A DNA stretch of 64,000 nt from Streptomyces sp. JH34 (GCF_029428875.1 NZ_JAJSOO010000001.1:3782001-3846000), one strand, 5' to 3'. Shown: positions 53,580 through 62,068, numbered from the stretch's first letter. Translations and numbers: made by a program. Notes: generated from the letters alone by a model not told the origin.

Positions 53580-53774
53580 TCAGGCCGCCTCGCGTCGGTC
53601 CTCGTGCGACTCGTGCCCGCGGGCCATCTGCTCGAACCACTCGGCCGGCACCAGGTAGGCGACCGTCTTTCCCTTGCGGGTGATGGCGGCGGCCTCACCG
53701 GCGATCCGGGTCCGGTCCAGGATCTCGCCCATCCCCTTGCGCAGGTCGATGGTCGTGTACGTCTTCGTCTCCAT
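53580..53774 (-). CDS. Phd/YefM-family antitoxin
   Basis: The 64-residue protein METKTYTTIDLRKGMGEI, with ITRKGKTVAYLVPAEWFEQM, is a complete Phd/YefM antitoxin. There is no ribosome site; TATGCT lies seven bases before the ATG, suggesting a leaderless mRNA. A dyad at 53791-53805 is the likely autoregulatory operator. It heads an operon with the DUF6247-like and RelE-like genes. Confidence 0.85.
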   Translation of the reverse strand: METKTYTTIDLRKGMGEILDRTRIAGEAAAITRKGKTVAYLVPAEWFEQMARGHESHEDRREAA

Positions 53775-53790
53775 ATGCCGAAGCATATAG

Positions 53791-53805
53791 CAACTATCAT
53801 AGTTG
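53791..53805. promoter_or_regulatory. Operator dyad of the Phd-type operon
   Basis: CAACTAT-C-ATAGTTG is a perfect inverted repeat 17 bases upstream of the antitoxin start, where autorepression would occur. Confidence 0.65.
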
Positions 53806-53898
53806 ACATATGTGCCCGTGGGGTGCGGCGGTTGGAGGAAGCCAGCAGGCGCATCGGGTGCAGAGCGGGCGCGGAGTGCCTGATCGGGCTTATGGCAA

Positions 53899-53931
53899 CA
53901 AAAAAAGCCCCCGGCCGCTGGCCTGGGGCTT
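53899..53931 (-). terminator. Terminator of tRNA-Gly
   Basis: On the reverse strand a GC-rich hairpin (GCCCC, GGCC arms) is followed by a run of seven Ts immediately after the tRNA. Confidence 0.8.
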
Positions 53932-53934
53932 TCG

Positions 53935-54008
53935 TGGAGCGGGTGACGAGAATCGAACTCGCGCTCTGAGCTTGGGAAGCTCATGTTCTACCATTAAACT
54001 ACACCCGC
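53935..54008 (-). tRNA. tRNA-Gly (anticodon CCC)
   Basis: The reverse strand folds into a cloverleaf: acceptor stem GCGGGTG/CACCCGC, anticodon stem TGAGC/GCTCA closing a 7-base loop TTCCCAA with anticodon CCC, TTCGATT in the T loop, and an encoded CCA. It is the intact member of three tRNA-like sequences and the presumed integration target. Confidence 0.92.
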
Positions 54009-54234
54009 GAAGCGCGCCGATGATGATCGGCTGTGCATCGTCCCACACTGTACCCCATCGCAGACCCCCGGTGAGTTCGCCGCGGGGTCCGCGTGGCTTT
54101 GCGTGGGGTGGACGCGGGTGCGGGTGGCGGGAGTTGGGGGCGTAGCGTGGGCGGTCGGAGTGCCGCCTGGAGTGGCGTCCCGTTCATCCCCTAATGTGGC
54201 GGTCTCGTCCAAGGCTGGTTGGGGAAGGGACTTG

Positions 54235-54408
54235 ATGGAGTCGATGGAGCGCACCGTCGTCCGCTGTGCCGAAGGGCACGTTTTTGCCGCGTCGTCGTTC
54301 CCGATGCAGCAGCTCGGGTCCGCGCGGATCGGGCCGGGGCGGCTGATCCGCTGTCCGCGTTGTGCTCGGTTGCGGCAGGCCGTTCCTGTGGCGCTCGAGG
54401 AGCGCTAG
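54235..54408 (+). CDS. Small zinc-ribbon-like protein
   Basis: The 57-residue product has RCAEGH near the start and RCPRC near residue 40, possible zinc ligands. GGAAGGGA lies four to five bases upstream of the ATG. It precedes dcd by 68 bases. The function is unknown. Confidence 0.55.
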   Translation: MESMERTVVRCAEGHVFAASSFPMQQLGSARIGPGRLIRCPRCARLRQAVPVALEER

Positions 54409-54476
54409 AGCAGTGACGCAGGCGCGCGAGGCGGTCCGGTTGGGGTCGGCTCGCGCGTTCTGCGTATCCTCGATGC

Positions 54477-55052
54477 GTGCTTCTCTCAGATAAGGACCTC
54501 CGGGCCGAGATCGATGCCGGGCGGGTTCGCATTGACCCGTTCGACGCTTCGATGGTGCAGCCCTCGAGCATCGATGTGCGGCTGGACCGCTACTTCCGGG
54601 TGTTCGAGAACCACCGCTATCCGCATATCGATCCCGCCGTCGAGCAGATCGACCTGACGCGTCAGGTCGAGCCGGACGGCGACGAGGCGTTCATCCTCCA
54701 CCCCGGGGAGTTCGTCCTGGCCTCGACGTACGAGGTCATCTCGCTCCCCGACGACCTGGCGTCGCGGCTGGAGGGGAAGAGCTCGCTCGGGCGGCTCGGG
54801 CTGGTGACGCATTCGACCGCCGGATTCATCGACCCCGGTTTCTCGGGGCACGTCACTCTGGAGCTGTCCAATCTGGCGACCTTGCCGATAAAGCTCTGGC
54901 CGGGAATGAAGATCGGGCAGCTCTGCATGTTCCGGCTGTCTTCCTCCTCCGAATTCCCGTACGGATCCGAGCGTTACGGATCGCGTTATCAGGGCCAGCG
55001 AGGGCCGACCGCCTCGCGTTCCTACATGAATTTCCATCGGACACAGGTGTGA
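54477..55052 (+). CDS. dcd: dCTP deaminase
   Basis: The 191-residue protein is a full-length dCTP deaminase: SSIDVRLDRYFRVFEN, GKSSLGRLGLVTHSTAGFIDPGFSG (the active-site region near 100-125) and QGQRGPTASRSYMNF at the end. It makes dUTP from dCTP for dTMP synthesis. The GTG start has no ribosome site, and TATCCT lies six bases upstream, so the transcript is probably leaderless. Confidence 0.96.
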   Translation: MLLSDKDLRAEIDAGRVRIDPFDASMVQPSSIDVRLDRYFRVFENHRYPHIDPAVEQIDLTRQVEPDGDEAFILHPGEFVLASTYEVISLPDDLASRLEGKSSLGRLGLVTHSTAGFIDPGFSGHVTLELSNLATLPIKLWPGMKIGQLCMFRLSSSSEFPYGSERYGSRYQGQRGPTASRSYMNFHRTQV

Positions 55053-55058
55053 TACGGC

Positions 55059-55559
55059 ATGGCTGGTGAAGCGCGGGAGAATCTGACGTACGAGGCCTTC
55101 GGGCACGCCGTACGTGAGCTGGCACAGGCCGTGGCCGACGACGGCTTCGAGCCGGACGTCGTGCTGAGCATCGCGCGGGGCGGGGTGTTCGTCGCGGGTG
55201 GTCTGGCCTACGCCCTGGACTGCAAGAACATTCACCTGGTGAACGTCGAGTTCTACACCGGAGTCGGGACCACGCTGGAAATGCCGGTCATGCTGGCACC
55301 CGTCCCGAATGCCATCGACTTCACGCAGAAGAAGGTCCTGATCGCCGATGACGTCGCCGATACCGGCAAGACGCTCAAGCTGGTCCGCGACTTCTGCATC
55401 GACCATGTGGCCGAGGTGCGCAGCGCGGTCATCTACGAGAAGCCGCAGTCGCTCGTGAAGTGCGAGTACGTGTGGAAGAAGACCGACCAGTGGATCAACT
55501 TCCCGTGGAGCGTGGAGAAGCCCGTCGTGCGTCGTGAGGGCCAGGTACTCGACTCGTAG
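55059..55559 (+). CDS. Type I phosphoribosyltransferase
   Basis: The 166-residue protein has the PRPP-binding motif VLIADDVADTGKTL (about 93-106) and VLSIARGGVFVAGGLAY near 35. It transfers phosphoribosyl groups, most likely to a purine base (xanthine/guanine/hypoxanthine type), but substrate cannot be read safely. It starts six bases after dcd, so the two form an operon for nucleotide metabolism. Confidence 0.88.
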   Translation: MAGEARENLTYEAFGHAVRELAQAVADDGFEPDVVLSIARGGVFVAGGLAYALDCKNIHLVNVEFYTGVGTTLEMPVMLAPVPNAIDFTQKKVLIADDVADTGKTLKLVRDFCIDHVAEVRSAVIYEKPQSLVKCEYVWKKTDQWINFPWSVEKPVVRREGQVLDS

Positions 55560-55612
55560 GTCCCGGCCCGTGGGTGCGGACACGAGCACGGACACGGGCA
55601 CGGCCAGGGACA

Positions 55613-55649
55613 CGGGAAGGCCCCGGTGCTGTGCACCGGGGCCTTCCCG
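55613..55649. terminator. Bidirectional terminator
   Basis: A perfect 17-bp stem (CGGGAAGGCCCCGGTGC and its complement) with a TGT loop lies between the phosphoribosyltransferase gene and the converging Yip1-like gene. Confidence 0.85.
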
Positions 55650-55668
55650 CACGTCGGACCGCGTCGGA

Positions 55669-56595
55669 TCAGATCGTGCCGAGCTTGATGATCGAGAGCA
55701 GTGCGATCAACTGGATCGCCGAGGCGCCCAGGGCCTTCGGCCACGGCAGGTCGTGCGACTTGCTCACCATCGAGGTGAAGAGCGCTCCGGCCGCCAGCCA
55801 GGTGATCCAGCCGAGGATCTGCACCAGGGCGTTCTCGCCGCCGAGGAACAGGGCGAAGAGCAGGCGGGGCGCGTCCGTGATCGACATGATGAGCATCGAG
55901 AGGCCCACGGTCGGCTGCCACGCGCCCGTGCCGCCTAGCTGGCGTGCCAGGGTGTGGGTGACGGCGCCGAGGACCAGTCCGCCGATGACGAAGCCGACCC
56001 CGGTGAAGATCACGTACGGGGCGGCGGTGGAGACCTCCGCGTGGATCGCCTCGTCGCGTGCCTGGTCGAAGCCGAAGAGCGCGAGCAGTCCGTAGATGAA
56101 CGTGACGGCGATCGCGGTGCCCCACACGGGGTAGTCACGCATCTGCCAGAACGTCGGTCCCGGCCGCATCACGATGCCGCTCAGCAGCTGCTTCCAGTGG
56201 AGCCGTGGCCCCGAAGGCTGCGCGGGGGCCTGGCCGGCCTGGTAGGTGTTCCCGTCGCCGTAGGGGTCCTCGTTGATGCTGAACGCCTGGGTGTGACCCG
56301 GGGCGTTGGCATACGGGTCCTGTTGCGAGGGCTGGTGATACGGGTCGCCGAAGTACTCCGGTTCGCCGTGCCCGCCTGCGTGTCCGTTCCCACCCCCGTG
56401 TCCGTTGCCGCCGTGCCCGCCGCCGTACGGGGCGCCCTGGGAGCCTCCGTACGGTGCGCCGTTGCCTCCTGCCGGGGGCCACGACTGCCCGCCGTAGGGC
56501 GGCGGTGATGCCTGCGCGCCGTACGGCTGTTGCTGCTGCGGGTGTTGTTGCGGTGTGCGGTTGTCCCGGCCGCGTCCGATCCTGAATCCAGCCAC
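55669..56595 (-). CDS. Yip1-family membrane protein with Gly-rich N-terminus
   Basis: The protein of about 308 residues has a Gly/Gln/Pro/Tyr-rich disordered N-terminus (about 1-125) and five transmembrane helices (about 150-305) in the Yip1 pattern, with WQMRDYPVWGTAIAVTFIYG near 150. The function in bacteria is unknown. I place the start at a GTG (residues VAGFRIGRGRD); upstream codons are possible. Confidence 0.8.
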   Translation of the reverse strand: MAGFRIGRGRDNRTPQQHPQQQQPYGAQASPPPYGGQSWPPAGGNGAPYGGSQGAPYGGGHGGNGHGGGNGHAGGHGEPEYFGDPYHQPSQQDPYANAPGHTQAFSINEDPYGDGNTYQAGQAPAQPSGPRLHWKQLLSGIVMRPGPTFWQMRDYPVWGTAIAVTFIYGLLALFGFDQARDEAIHAEVSTAAPYVIFTGVGFVIGGLVLGAVTHTLARQLGGTGAWQPTVGLSMLIMSITDAPRLLFALFLGGENALVQILGWITWLAAGALFTSMVSKSHDLPWPKALGASAIQLIALLSIIKLGTI

Positions 56596-56816
56596 ACCTC
56601 GAACGTACCTGGTCCGCACGGGTGCGGTGTGGGGGCCGGGGGAACACGGGCCCATTGCGGCCTAGCTGTGACATCCCCTAGGGGGACCCCGGGGGGTCTG
56701 CCCCACCCCGCGGAGGGCCGTCGACGGCCGGCTGCCGGGGTCGGCGCCCCGGGACAGACCGAAGCGGCCGGTCCTGCCCCCGAGGCAGGTCCGGCCGCTT
56801 CCGTGGTGGGAGACAG

Positions 56817-59099
56817 CTACTGGACGGGTTCCGGTTCCGGCCGGCCGGCCGGCTCCGCCTCGCCCGCCGGGTCGGCGGGCGTCTTCACCGATTCCAGGAG
56901 CAGCTGCGACACGTCGACGACCTGCACCGACTCCTTCGCCTTGCCGTCGTTCTTCTTGCCGTTGACCGAGTCGGTCAGCATCACGAGGCAGAACGGGCAC
57001 GCGGTGGAGACGATGTCCGGGTTGAGCGAGAGGGCTTCGTCGACACGCTCGTTGTTGATGCGCTTGCCGATCCGCTCCTCCATCCACATCCGGGCACCAC
57101 CGGCGCCGCAGCAGAAGCCGCGCTCCTTGTGGCGGTGCATCTCCTCGTTCCGGAGTCCCGGGACCTTGGCGATGATCTCGCGCGGGGGCGTGTAGATCTT
57201 GTTGTGACGGCCCAGGTAGCACGGGTCGTGGTACGTGATCAGACCCTCGACCGGGGTCACCGGGATCAGCTTGCCCTCGTCCACCAGGTGCTGGAGCAAC
57301 TGCGTGTGGTGGATGACCTCGTACTCGCCGCCGAGCTGCGGGTACTCGTTCGCGATGGTGTTGAAGCAGTGCGGACAGGTCGCGACGATCTTCTTCGTCG
57401 CCTTCGCCTTCTTTGTCGAGTCGTCCACGCGGCCGTCCTCGTCGAAGGACTCGCCGAACGCCATGTTGAGCATCGCGACGTTCTCCTGGCCGAGCTGCTG
57501 GAACAGCGGCTCGTTGCCGAGGCGGCGGGCGGAGTCACCGGTGCACTTCTCGTCCCCGCCCATGATCGCGAACTTGACGCCCGCGATGTGGAGGAGCTCC
57601 GCGAAGGCCTTCGTGGTCTTCTTGGCACGGTCCTCGAGGGCGCCGGCGCAGCCGACCCAGTACAGGTAGTCGACCTCGGTGAGGTCCTCGACGTCCTTGC
57701 CGACGATCGGGACCTCGAAGTCGACCTCCTTGGTCCACTCGACGCGCTGCTTCTTGGCGAGCCCCCAGGGGTTGCCCTTCTTCTCCAGGTTCTTGAGCAT
57801 CGTGCCCGCCTCGGACGGGAACGCGGACTCGATCATCACCTGGTAGCGGCGCATGTCGACGATGTGGTCGATGTGCTCGATGTCGACCGGGCACTGTTCC
57901 ACGCACGCACCGCAGGTGGTGCAGGACCACAGCACGTCCGGGTCGATGACGCCGTTCTCCTCGGCGGTGCCGATCAGCGGGCGCTCGGCCTCCGCGAGGG
58001 CAGCCGCGGGGACGTCCTTGAGCTGTTCCTCGGTGGCCTTCTCGTTGCCCTCCATGTCCTTGCCGCCGCCGGCCAGCAGATACGGGGCCTTGGCGTGCGC
58101 GTGGTCGCGCAGGGACATGATCAGGAGCTTCGGGGACAGCGGCTTGCCGGTGTTCCATGCGGGGCACTGCGACTGGCAGCGGCCGCACTCGGTGCACGTG
58201 GAGAAGTCGAGGATGCCCTTCCAGGAGAACTGCTCGACCTGGGAGACGCCGAAGGTGTCGTCCTCGCCCGGGTCCTCCCAGTCGATCTCCTTGCCGCCGC
58301 TGGTCATCGGCTGCAGGGCGCCGAGGGCGACCTCACCGTCGGCGTTCCGCTTGAACCAGATGTTCGGGAAGCCGAGGAAACGGTGCCAGGCGACACCCAT
58401 GTTGGTGTTCAGGGAGACCGTGATCATCCAGATCAGCGAGGTGCCGATCTTCACCATCGCGGTGAAGTAGATGAGGTTCTGCAGCGTGCCGAGCGCGAAG
58501 CCCTTGAAGGCGAGCACGAGCGGATACGAGACGAAGTACGCGGCCTCGTAGCCCTCGACGTGGTGGATCGCGCCCTCGAGGCCGCGCAGGGTCAGGATCG
58601 CCAGGCCGATGACGAGGATGACGTACTCGACGAAGTACGCCTGCCAGGCCTTGGAGCCGGCGAAGCGTGACTTGCGGCCCGCCCGCGAGGGCAGGTTCAG
58701 CAGCCGGATGGCCATCAGCGTGACGATGCCGAGCACGGTCATGATGCCGATGAACTCGATGTACATCTCGAACGGCAGCCATCCGCCGACGATCGGCAGG
58801 ACCCAGTCGGCCTGGAAGAGCTGTCCGTACGCCTGGAGCAGCGTCGGCGGCAGGGTCAGGAAGCCGATGGCGACGAACCAGTGGGCGAAGCCCACGATCC
58901 CCCACCGGTTCATCCGGGTGTGGCCGAGGAACTCCTTGACCAGGGTGATCGTGCGCTGCTTGGGGTTGTCGGTGCGGCTGCCTGCCGGCACCGGCTGTCC
59001 GAGACGGACGAACCGGTAGATCTGCGCGACGGCTCGGGCGATGAGCGCAACGCCGACGACAGTCAGCACCAGCGACACGATGATCGCGGCGAGTTGCAT
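56817..59099 (-). CDS. Membrane-bound Fe-S oxidoreductase (HdrD/GlpC-like with cytochrome-type domain)
   Basis: The 760-residue protein has an N-terminal membrane domain (about 1-255, six helices, resembling the gamma subunit of nitrate reductase), a ferredoxin-like region with CTECGRCQSQCP (about 305) and CTTCGACVEQCP (about 400), and a C-terminal CCG region with YHDPCYLGRHN and GFCCGAGGARMW. It should pass electrons between a quinone pool and an unknown soluble partner. The ATG at 59099 has GAGGAG seven bases upstream and the longer frame was rejected. Confidence 0.88.
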   Translation of the reverse strand: MQLAAIIVSLVLTVVGVALIARAVAQIYRFVRLGQPVPAGSRTDNPKQRTITLVKEFLGHTRMNRWGIVGFAHWFVAIGFLTLPPTLLQAYGQLFQADWVLPIVGGWLPFEMYIEFIGIMTVLGIVTLMAIRLLNLPSRAGRKSRFAGSKAWQAYFVEYVILVIGLAILTLRGLEGAIHHVEGYEAAYFVSYPLVLAFKGFALGTLQNLIYFTAMVKIGTSLIWMITVSLNTNMGVAWHRFLGFPNIWFKRNADGEVALGALQPMTSGGKEIDWEDPGEDDTFGVSQVEQFSWKGILDFSTCTECGRCQSQCPAWNTGKPLSPKLLIMSLRDHAHAKAPYLLAGGGKDMEGNEKATEEQLKDVPAAALAEAERPLIGTAEENGVIDPDVLWSCTTCGACVEQCPVDIEHIDHIVDMRRYQVMIESAFPSEAGTMLKNLEKKGNPWGLAKKQRVEWTKEVDFEVPIVGKDVEDLTEVDYLYWVGCAGALEDRAKKTTKAFAELLHIAGVKFAIMGGDEKCTGDSARRLGNEPLFQQLGQENVAMLNMAFGESFDEDGRVDDSTKKAKATKKIVATCPHCFNTIANEYPQLGGEYEVIHHTQLLQHLVDEGKLIPVTPVEGLITYHDPCYLGRHNKIYTPPREIIAKVPGLRNEEMHRHKERGFCCGAGGARMWMEERIGKRINNERVDEALSLNPDIVSTACPFCLVMLTDSVNGKKNDGKAKESVQVVDVSQLLLESVKTPADPAGEAEPAGRPEPEPVQ

Positions 59100-59191
59100 T
59101 TGGGGGCTCCTCGGGCCTGCGAGGGTGGGATCCAGCGCGTACAAGCGATTACTAAGCAGTAACTTAATCAGTCTGTGCTGACACTATCCAC

Positions 59192-59899
59192 TTATTCCGC
59201 CACGCTGTAGCCGGGCAGGCGGTGATCTGTGTCGCTCAGGTGAGCCTTTCCCGGACGCCACAGCCGCCGTGCCGCCGCACGGAGGGGGATGCGTGCGGAT
59301 TGCGCCAGGATCGCCAGGTCGAGCCCGGTCCCATGATGCTCTGCGTAGTGCGCGTCGAGGAGGGCGGGTTCGTCCCAGGGCATGCGCGAGCGCGCCCGGA
59401 CCTGGGCCAGGCCGGTCAGGCCTGGCCTGACGCCCTCCCGCCAGTGCCCGGCGGCGGGGCCGAGGGCGGCGGTCTCCTCGGGGGTGAGCGGTGCCGGGCC
59501 CACGAGGGAGAGCTCCCCCGCGAGGACGTGGGGCAGCCGGGAGAGCAGGTCGAGCCGGAGCCGGCGGGTGCGCAGCGAGCGCAGTTCGAACGGGCGGCCC
59601 CGGAGGCCGATCCGGACCTCGCGCCTCAGTACGTCCCTCCCGCCGAGGGGCGGACGGAGCGTGAGGGCCAGGGCCGCGAAGGCGAGCACGGGGGCTGCCA
59701 TGAGCATGAGCGCCGAGCCGAGTACCAGGTCCAGGGTCCGCTTGACGGTCAGGCCCCCCAGGGCCGCGGCGACGCGGTCGGCCGTCGCGACGACGCGGTC
59801 GGCCGTCGCGGGCGGCCGGGAGGTTCTGCCCGCGGCGCCGGCCGCCCGCGCGGTGACGCGCCGTTTTCCTCGTGCCGCAGTCTGCTTCGCGTTCCGCAT
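59192..59899 (-). CDS. Bacterial sugar transferase
   Basis: The 235-residue protein has a membrane segment (about 55-82) with KRTLDLVLGSALMLMAAPVLAFAALAL, then VLRREVRIGLRGRPFELRSLRT, LSLVGPAPLTPEE and RPGLTGLAQVRARSRMPWDE. These match the PF02397 sugar transferases that start lipid-linked polysaccharide synthesis with sugar-1-phosphate. The N-terminal 50 residues are basic and contain a tandem repeat (about 32-46, ATADRV twice). No other polysaccharide genes are adjacent. Confidence 0.85.
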   Translation of the reverse strand: MRNAKQTAARGKRRVTARAAGAAGRTSRPPATADRVVATADRVAAALGGLTVKRTLDLVLGSALMLMAAPVLAFAALALTLRPPLGGRDVLRREVRIGLRGRPFELRSLRTRRLRLDLLSRLPHVLAGELSLVGPAPLTPEETAALGPAAGHWREGVRPGLTGLAQVRARSRMPWDEPALLDAHYAEHHGTGLDLAILAQSARIPLRAAARRLWRPGKAHLSDTDHRLPGYSVAE

Positions 59900-60120
59900 T
59901 GCACCTGCCCGGAGTCGATGACGTAACGGTATGACCGTCTCGATGCATTTTGTGACAGAACGATCCCACGGTGCGAGGGTGGAGTGGGTGTGTGCGGCGC
60001 GCCGCGTCGGGCAGGTGTCGCGGATCCAGGGCCCGAAAGGGGTTCCTCGGCGGGTCCGGCAAGTCTTCGTCCATGCCTGCATATGGAAAATGCCTGGTCA
60101 GGTCATGTGTGAGCACATAA

Positions 60121-60141
60121 GTTGAGCGTAAGTGGCTCAGG
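60121..60141 (+). promoter_or_regulatory. HAIR-like HspR operator 1
   Basis: GTTGAGC-N7-GCTCAGG is close to the HAIR consensus CTTGAGT-N7-ACTCAAG bound by HspR. It lies just upstream of the candidate -35. Confidence 0.65.
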
Positions 60142-60145
60142 TCCT

Positions 60146-60174
60146 TTGACTCCGGGGTTGGTGTCATGCATCCT
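60146..60174 (+). promoter_or_regulatory. dnaK vegetative promoter
   Basis: TTGACT (60146-60151) and CATCCT (60169-60174) are 17 bases apart, flanked by the two HAIR boxes. Confidence 0.65.
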
Positions 60175-60193
60175 TGAGCCAGATCCACTCAAG
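60173..60193 (+). promoter_or_regulatory. HAIR element, HspR operator 2
   Basis: CTTGAGC-N7-ACTCAAG differs from the HAIR consensus by one base. It overlaps the -10 end and the expected transcription start of dnaK, so HspR binding would block the promoter. Confidence 0.85.
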
Positions 60194-60214
60194 TAGTCAG
60201 TTGGAGGAATTGAA

Positions 60215-62068
60215 ATGGCACGTGCGGTCGGCATCGACCTGGGCACGACTAACTCCGTCGTCAGCGTTCTCGAAGGCGGCGAGCCCACCGTCATCACCAA
60301 CGCCGAAGGCGCCAGGACCACGCCGTCCGTCGTCGCCTTCGCCAAGAACGGCGAGGTGCTCGTCGGCGAGGTCGCCAAGCGCCAGGCGGTCACCAACGTC
60401 GACAGGACGATCCGTTCGGTCAAGCGCCACATGGGCACTGACTGGAAGATCGAGATCGACGGCAAGAACTTCAACCCGCAGCAGATGAGCGCCTTCATCC
60501 TGCAGAAGCTGAAGCGCGACGCCGAGTCCTACCTGGGCGAGAAGGTCGCCGACGCGGTGATCACCGTCCCGGCGTACTTCAACGACTCCGAGCGTCAGGC
60601 GACCAAGGAGGCCGGTGAGATCGCGGGCCTGAACGTCCTGCGCATCGTCAACGAGCCGACCGCCGCGGCCCTCGCGTACGGCCTCGACAAGGACGACCAG
60701 ACGATCCTCGTCTTCGACCTCGGTGGCGGCACCTTCGACGTGTCCCTCCTGGAGATCGGCGACGGCGTCGTCGAGGTGAAGGCCACCAACGGTGACAACC
60801 ACCTCGGTGGTGACGACTGGGACCAGCGGGTCGTCGACTACCTGGTGAAGCAGTTCGCCAACGGCCACGGCGTGGACCTGTCCAAGGACAAGATGGCTCT
60901 CCAGCGTCTCCGCGAGGCCGCGGAGAAGGCGAAGATCGAGCTCTCGTCCTCGACCGAGACCACGATCAACCTGCCCTACATCACGGCGTCCGCCGAGGGC
61001 CCGCTGCACCTGGACGAGAAGCTCACGCGCTCGCAGTTCCAGCAGCTGACCGCGGACCTCCTGGACCGCTGCAAGAACCCGTTCCACAACGTCATCAAGG
61101 ACGCGGGCATCCAGCTCTCCGAGATCGACCACGTCGTTCTCGTCGGTGGCTCGACCCGTATGCCGGCCGTCGCCGAGCTCGTCAAGGAGCTCACGGGCGG
61201 CCAGGACGCCAACAAGGGTGTGAACCCGGACGAGGTCGTCGCCATCGGCGCCTCGCTGCAGGCCGGTGTCCTCAAGGGTGAGGTCAAGGACGTCCTGCTC
61301 CTCGACGTGACCCCGCTGTCCCTCGGCATCGAGACCAAGGGAGGGATCATGACGAAGCTCATCGAGCGCAACACCACGATCCCGACCAAGCGTTCCGAGA
61401 TCTTCACGACGGCCGAGGACAACCAGCCGTCCGTGCAGATCCAGGTCTACCAGGGCGAGCGCGAGATCGCGGCGTACAACAAGAAGCTCGGGATGTTCGA
61501 GCTCACCGGTCTGCCGCCGGCCCCGCGTGGCGTGCCGCAGATCGAGGTCGCCTTCGACATCGACGCCAACGGCATCATGCACGTCGCCGCCAAGGACCTC
61601 GGCACCGGCAAGGAGCAGAAGATGACCGTCACCGGTGGCTCCTCGCTGCCGAAGGACGAGGTCAACCGGATGCGCGAAGAGGCCGAGCAGTACGCCGACG
61701 AGGACCACCGCCGTCGCGAGGCCGCCGAGTCCCGCAACCAGGGCGAGCAGCTCGTCTACCAGACGGAGAAGTTCCTCAAGGACAACGAGGACAAGGTCCC
61801 CGGCGATGTGAAGACGGAGGTGGAGACCGCGCTCACCGAGCTGAAGGAGAAGCTCAAGGGCGAGGACACCGCCGAGATCCGCACCGCCACCGAGAAGGTC
61901 GCGGCCGTCTCCCAGAAGCTGGGCCAGGCGATGTACGCCAACGCCCAGTCCGAGGGTGCGACGCCGGGTGCCGAGGCGCCGGGCGACGGTCAGGCCAAGG
62001 CCGACGACGACGTCGTCGACGCCGAGATCGTGGACGACGAGAAGGACACCAAGGGCGGTGCGGCGTGA
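60215..62068 (+). CDS. dnaK: Hsp70 chaperone DnaK
   Basis: The 617-residue protein has GIDLGTTNS at the N-terminus, IVNEPTAAALAYG, DLGGGTFDVS, the substrate domain and an acidic C-terminal tail. It is the ATP-dependent folding chaperone. The ATG has GGAGG eight bases upstream. It heads the dnaK-grpE-dnaJ operon under HspR-type control. Confidence 0.98.
   Translation: MARAVGIDLGTTNSVVSVLEGGEPTVITNAEGARTTPSVVAFAKNGEVLVGEVAKRQAVTNVDRTIRSVKRHMGTDWKIEIDGKNFNPQQMSAFILQKLKRDAESYLGEKVADAVITVPAYFNDSERQATKEAGEIAGLNVLRIVNEPTAAALAYGLDKDDQTILVFDLGGGTFDVSLLEIGDGVVEVKATNGDNHLGGDDWDQRVVDYLVKQFANGHGVDLSKDKMALQRLREAAEKAKIELSSSTETTINLPYITASAEGPLHLDEKLTRSQFQQLTADLLDRCKNPFHNVIKDAGIQLSEIDHVVLVGGSTRMPAVAELVKELTGGQDANKGVNPDEVVAIGASLQAGVLKGEVKDVLLLDVTPLSLGIETKGGIMTKLIERNTTIPTKRSEIFTTAEDNQPSVQIQVYQGEREIAAYNKKLGMFELTGLPPAPRGVPQIEVAFDIDANGIMHVAAKDLGTGKEQKMTVTGGSSLPKDEVNRMREEAEQYADEDHRRREAAESRNQGEQLVYQTEKFLKDNEDKVPGDVKTEVETALTELKEKLKGEDTAEIRTATEKVAAVSQKLGQAMYANAQSEGATPGAEAPGDGQAKADDDVVDAEIVDDEKDTKGGAA

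Larger units (their letters stand above)
49398..53978. mobile_element. Accretion array of non-autonomous elements at tRNA-Gly(CCC)
   Basis: Three direct copies of the tRNA-Gly 3' half plus terminator (starting near 49617, 51702 and 53899) bound two intervals of about 2.1 kb. The left flanks of copies A and B are alike for about 220 bases and their right flanks for about 130 bases. No integrase or replication gene lies in either interval; each carries toxin-antitoxin-like genes. This matches cis-mobilizable element (CIME) arrays made by successive site-specific integration. Confidence 0.65.
59900..60214. other. Control region between the sugar transferase and dnaK
   Basis: This 315-base interval carries the dnaK promoter and two HspR boxes in its last 95 bases. 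The left part must contain the promoter of the sugar transferase. No gene was recognised. Confidence 0.65.

Noticed and set aside
59768..59811. Tandem 18-bp repeat in the N-terminus of the sugar transferase as a regulatory or mobile repeat
   Set aside because: It is in-frame, encodes ATADRV twice in a disordered tail, and looks like ordinary slippage.
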